Source: Gottfriedia sp049568075
GTDB lineage: Bacteria; Bacillota; Bacilli; Bacillales; Bacillaceae_G
Assembly: GCA_049568075.1 (NCBI GenBank)
Contig: CP144911.1
DNA length: 64,000 nt
Reading direction: 5' to 3' (one strand)
Positions 62,113 to 64,000 of this stretch are shown piece after piece. The notes below the pieces were generated by a model. It was not told the origin of the DNA. It did not search any database and saw only the letters and a list, made by a program, of their open reading frames with translations. Every line of letters begins with the position of its first letter. Position 1 is the first letter of the stretch. The translations under genes were made by a program, and so were the position numbers.

Positions 62113-63821
62113 CTATACATTGCCACTTTATTTCTTCCAGCATTTTTTGCTTTTGAATACATAGCTCTGTCTGCACATCGAATTAAGTCTGACGGTTCTG
62201 TCGCCACAAATGGTGCAACTGCTGCTCCTATACTTGCTGTTACTGTTAATTTAATCTGCTGATCTTCGTTAGTCATATGATTTGTAATGTAAAATGGAAT
62301 AATTTCAAGTGATTTTCTAATTTCTTCTGCTAAATTATATGTTTCTCTTTCATTATGATTTACAAGAAGTACTGAAAATTCCTCTCCACCAAAGCGAGCA
62401 ACTAAACCACTTTGCTTCACTACCATTTTAATCCGTCTTGCAACTTCAAATAATACTTCATTACCTGCTTGATGACCATATTCGTCATTCACTCTTTTAA
62501 AATAATCTAAATCTATGAGGAGTAATGAAATTGACTTTATCTTGAATGATTTCAACTGTTCAAATTCATCTTTAATTTTAGATTCGAGATATTCAAAATT
62601 ATATAAGCCGGTTAAAGAATCAGTTTCACTTCTGATTTTTGTTTGTAAGTAAAACCTTGCATTTTCAACCGCAATTGCGAGATATAATGCAAGTATTTCG
62701 ATCAGAACTACTTGGTATTTTTTAAACGCATTTTTTTGTTCTGATGCAATTGTAAGTACACCAACTACTTCTTGATTTTTTATAATTGGGATTGATAATA
62801 AACTTTCTGCTTCTGAAAATTTCAAATGATCATTAGTGTACCATTGTGATCGTCTGCTAAAACTATATCTTCTTTTATCAGAAAAAACTTTTTTAGATAT
62901 TGAACCTTCAAGCGTATCAAAGTAAGGACAACTAAATATTTTTTCATCACATTTATTTTGAAAATATCTTTTTAATTTAAGCGATTTATCTTCAACTATA
63001 AATAAATTTCCATATGAAACTGGAATTAAAGTAGTAAGTTGTTCAAAAAACTCATCGATTACTTCTTCTTCGTCCATTCTTTGTGACAGTTTTTGACTTA
63101 TTTTCATCGTTTTCTTTAAATATTTGTTCATATTTAAAGCAGAGGATAAAGAGTTTAAAATAATCATTAAAATAATATAGTAAATAGTTATGTAAATTAT
63201 CGTAATATATCCTTTTGTCTCTAACATTAAATAAAGACTTATTCCGATTGGATACATTAATATATAGATAAACAAATCCCACTTAAATTCCCTATTAATC
63301 AATTTCATTTCTCTTTTATATAAGTAAATCGTAATAAAATAAATAACGATTTGATTAATGGAAAAAGATACAAGAGTGTAAATTAGGATTGGAATTAAGC
63401 TGTTCAATATTTCTTTAGTCCCAGTAGGTTCAATCTTTCCCCCAACTAAATAATAAAGTAACGCACTACCAATAGAACATAATGCAAACATTAACGAATT
63501 AAGTGGCATTCGGTAGAGAGTTTTTTTTGTAATACTCAATCTTATATACAAAATCGAATAGGCTAATTGACTTATTAAAAGTTCTGCAACTAAACCATAC
63601 GATAAAAAAACCAAAATTGAGATTCCGAAAATAAAAGAAAATGTAGCATCATTAATTTTAATTGGCATATTTGCTACAATTAGAAATAACGCAATTATAA
63701 TTAAAGAATTTGAACGTTCTATATGTCTAAGAGGGCTAACCATATTAGCATAATAAAATATGATAGGCATTAGAACAATCCATGCGATCCAAATCAACCT
63801 ATTACTATGCTTACTAAGCAA
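62106..63821 (-). CDS. Membrane diguanylate cyclase with GAF and GGDEF domains
   Basis: 571 residues from a TTG with AAAGGAGGG upstream. About seven to eight membrane helices (1-225), a GAF domain (about 245-390) and a C-terminal GGDEF domain. The active site reads ARFGGEEFSVLL (near 474), and DLDYFKRVNDEYGHQAGNEVL is intact, so c-di-GMP synthesis is expected. The position of the RxxD inhibitory site reads KQSG, so product inhibition is probably absent. 24 bases after folC in the same direction. In B. subtilis comC occupies this place. Confidence 0.9.
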   Translation of the reverse strand: MLSKHSNRLIWIAWIVLMPIIFYYANMVSPLRHIERSNSLIIIALFLIVANMPIKINDATFSFIFGISILVFLSYGLVAELLISQLAYSILYIRLSITKKTLYRMPLNSLMFALCSIGSALLYYLVGGKIEPTGTKEILNSLIPILIYTLVSFSINQIVIYFITIYLYKREMKLINREFKWDLFIYILMYPIGISLYLMLETKGYITIIYITIYYIILMIILNSLSSALNMNKYLKKTMKISQKLSQRMDEEEVIDEFFEQLTTLIPVSYGNLFIVEDKSLKLKRYFQNKCDEKIFSCPYFDTLEGSISKKVFSDKRRYSFSRRSQWYTNDHLKFSEAESLLSIPIIKNQEVVGVLTIASEQKNAFKKYQVVLIEILALYLAIAVENARFYLQTKIRSETDSLTGLYNFEYLESKIKDEFEQLKSFKIKSISLLLIDLDYFKRVNDEYGHQAGNEVLFEVARRIKMVVKQSGLVARFGGEEFSVLLVNHNERETYNLAEEIRKSLEIIPFYITNHMTNEDQQIKLTVTASIGAAVAPFVATEPSDLIRCADRAMYSKAKNAGRNKVAMYSK

Positions 63822-63845
63822 GATTATGGGCCCTCCTTTACAATT

Positions 63846-64000
63846 CTAAGCGAATTTTTTTAGCAAATATCTTCTTACTACCGAGATAAAATATAATGAA
63901 CCGGTTATTAATAATATCTCGTCTTCCTGTATATCCTTTATATTCTTATCGATTGCAATAGATAAATCACTTTCATATTTTATATTAAGTGTATTAGCAT
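63846..64000 (-). CDS. folC: Folylpolyglutamate synthase FolC, C-terminal end only
   Basis: Only the last 51 codons are in the window; the start lies beyond base 64000. The ending with DEILLITGSLYFISVVRRY is the typical FolC C-terminus. Identification is supported by the folC-spoIIB-maf-radC order. It adds glutamates to folate. Confidence 0.85.
   Translation of the reverse strand, partial: ANTLNIKYESDLSIAIDKNIKDIQEDEILLITGSLYFISVVRRYLLKKFA

Overview
The window is AT-rich chromosomal DNA from an endospore-forming member of the Bacillaceae (Firmicutes). The evidence is gene content and order: spoVB, bofC, safA, a coxA-like gene, spo0B, spoIVFA/FB and spoIIB are present, and the core genes follow almost the same order as the Bacillus subtilis segment recD2-yrrB-mnmA-yrvO-cymR ... 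ruvAB ... nadABC ... obgE-spo0B-rpmA ... minCD-mreBCD-radC-maf-spoIIB-folC. Species cannot be fixed from the sequence alone. Most genes lie on the minus strand. No rRNA, tRNA, transposase, prophage or CRISPR array was seen. Both ends cut a gene: recD2 loses its C-terminus at base 1, and folC enters only as its last 51 codons at base 64000.

Layout. 1-5.5 kb: recD2, a TPR protein, then cymR-yrvO-mnmA (cysteine control, sulfur donor, tRNA 2-thiouridylation). 5.5-12 kb: accessory stretch with a HEAT-like membrane protein, DUF4257 and DUF2306 membrane proteins, a Myb-like regulator and a small lipoprotein, interrupted by rarA. 12-26.5 kb: tcdA, T-box-controlled hisS-aspS, dtd, relA, apt, recJ, a CDF metal exporter, secDF, comN. 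26.6-34.8 kb: spoVB, DUF421, yajC, tgt, queA, ruvAB. 35-41 kb: two acetyltransferases, bofC, a TetR-GNAT operon, the coxA-like gene and a very repetitive safA. 41-46.6 kb: nadBCA diverging from nifS-niaR. 47-52 kb: obgE, spo0B, rpmA, prp, rplU, RNase E/G, a short glycosyltransferase. 52.6-64 kb: spoIVFB/FA, minDC, mreDCB, radC, maf, spoIIB, a membrane GGDEF protein, folC.

How the genes work together. Several sets are functionally closed: CymR, YrvO and MnmA link cysteine supply to tRNA thiolation; YajC with SecDF belong to protein export, Tgt and QueA make queuosine; NadB, NadA, NadC plus a dedicated cysteine desulfurase and the niacin-responsive repressor make NAD; Prp removes the N-terminal extension of L27 encoded next to it; Min and Mre proteins set division site and rod shape. 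The sporulation genes carry plausible sigma-E promoters (spoVB, safA, spoIVFA).

The most unusual material is non-coding. Two copies of a structured repeat element lie behind spoVB and spoIIB. In each case the terminator hairpin of the upstream gene is repeated at the far side of the element, although the two hairpins are unrelated in sequence; this looks like insertion at terminators with target duplication. A second GC-richer repeat family (11.5 and 30.2 kb) and a third family of degenerate ~20-base tandem units (16.7 and 46.9 kb) are also present. The spo0B leader carries two mutually exclusive stems ending in a U-run, which looks like an undescribed attenuator. All claims are from reading alone; no alignment, folding or database search was run.
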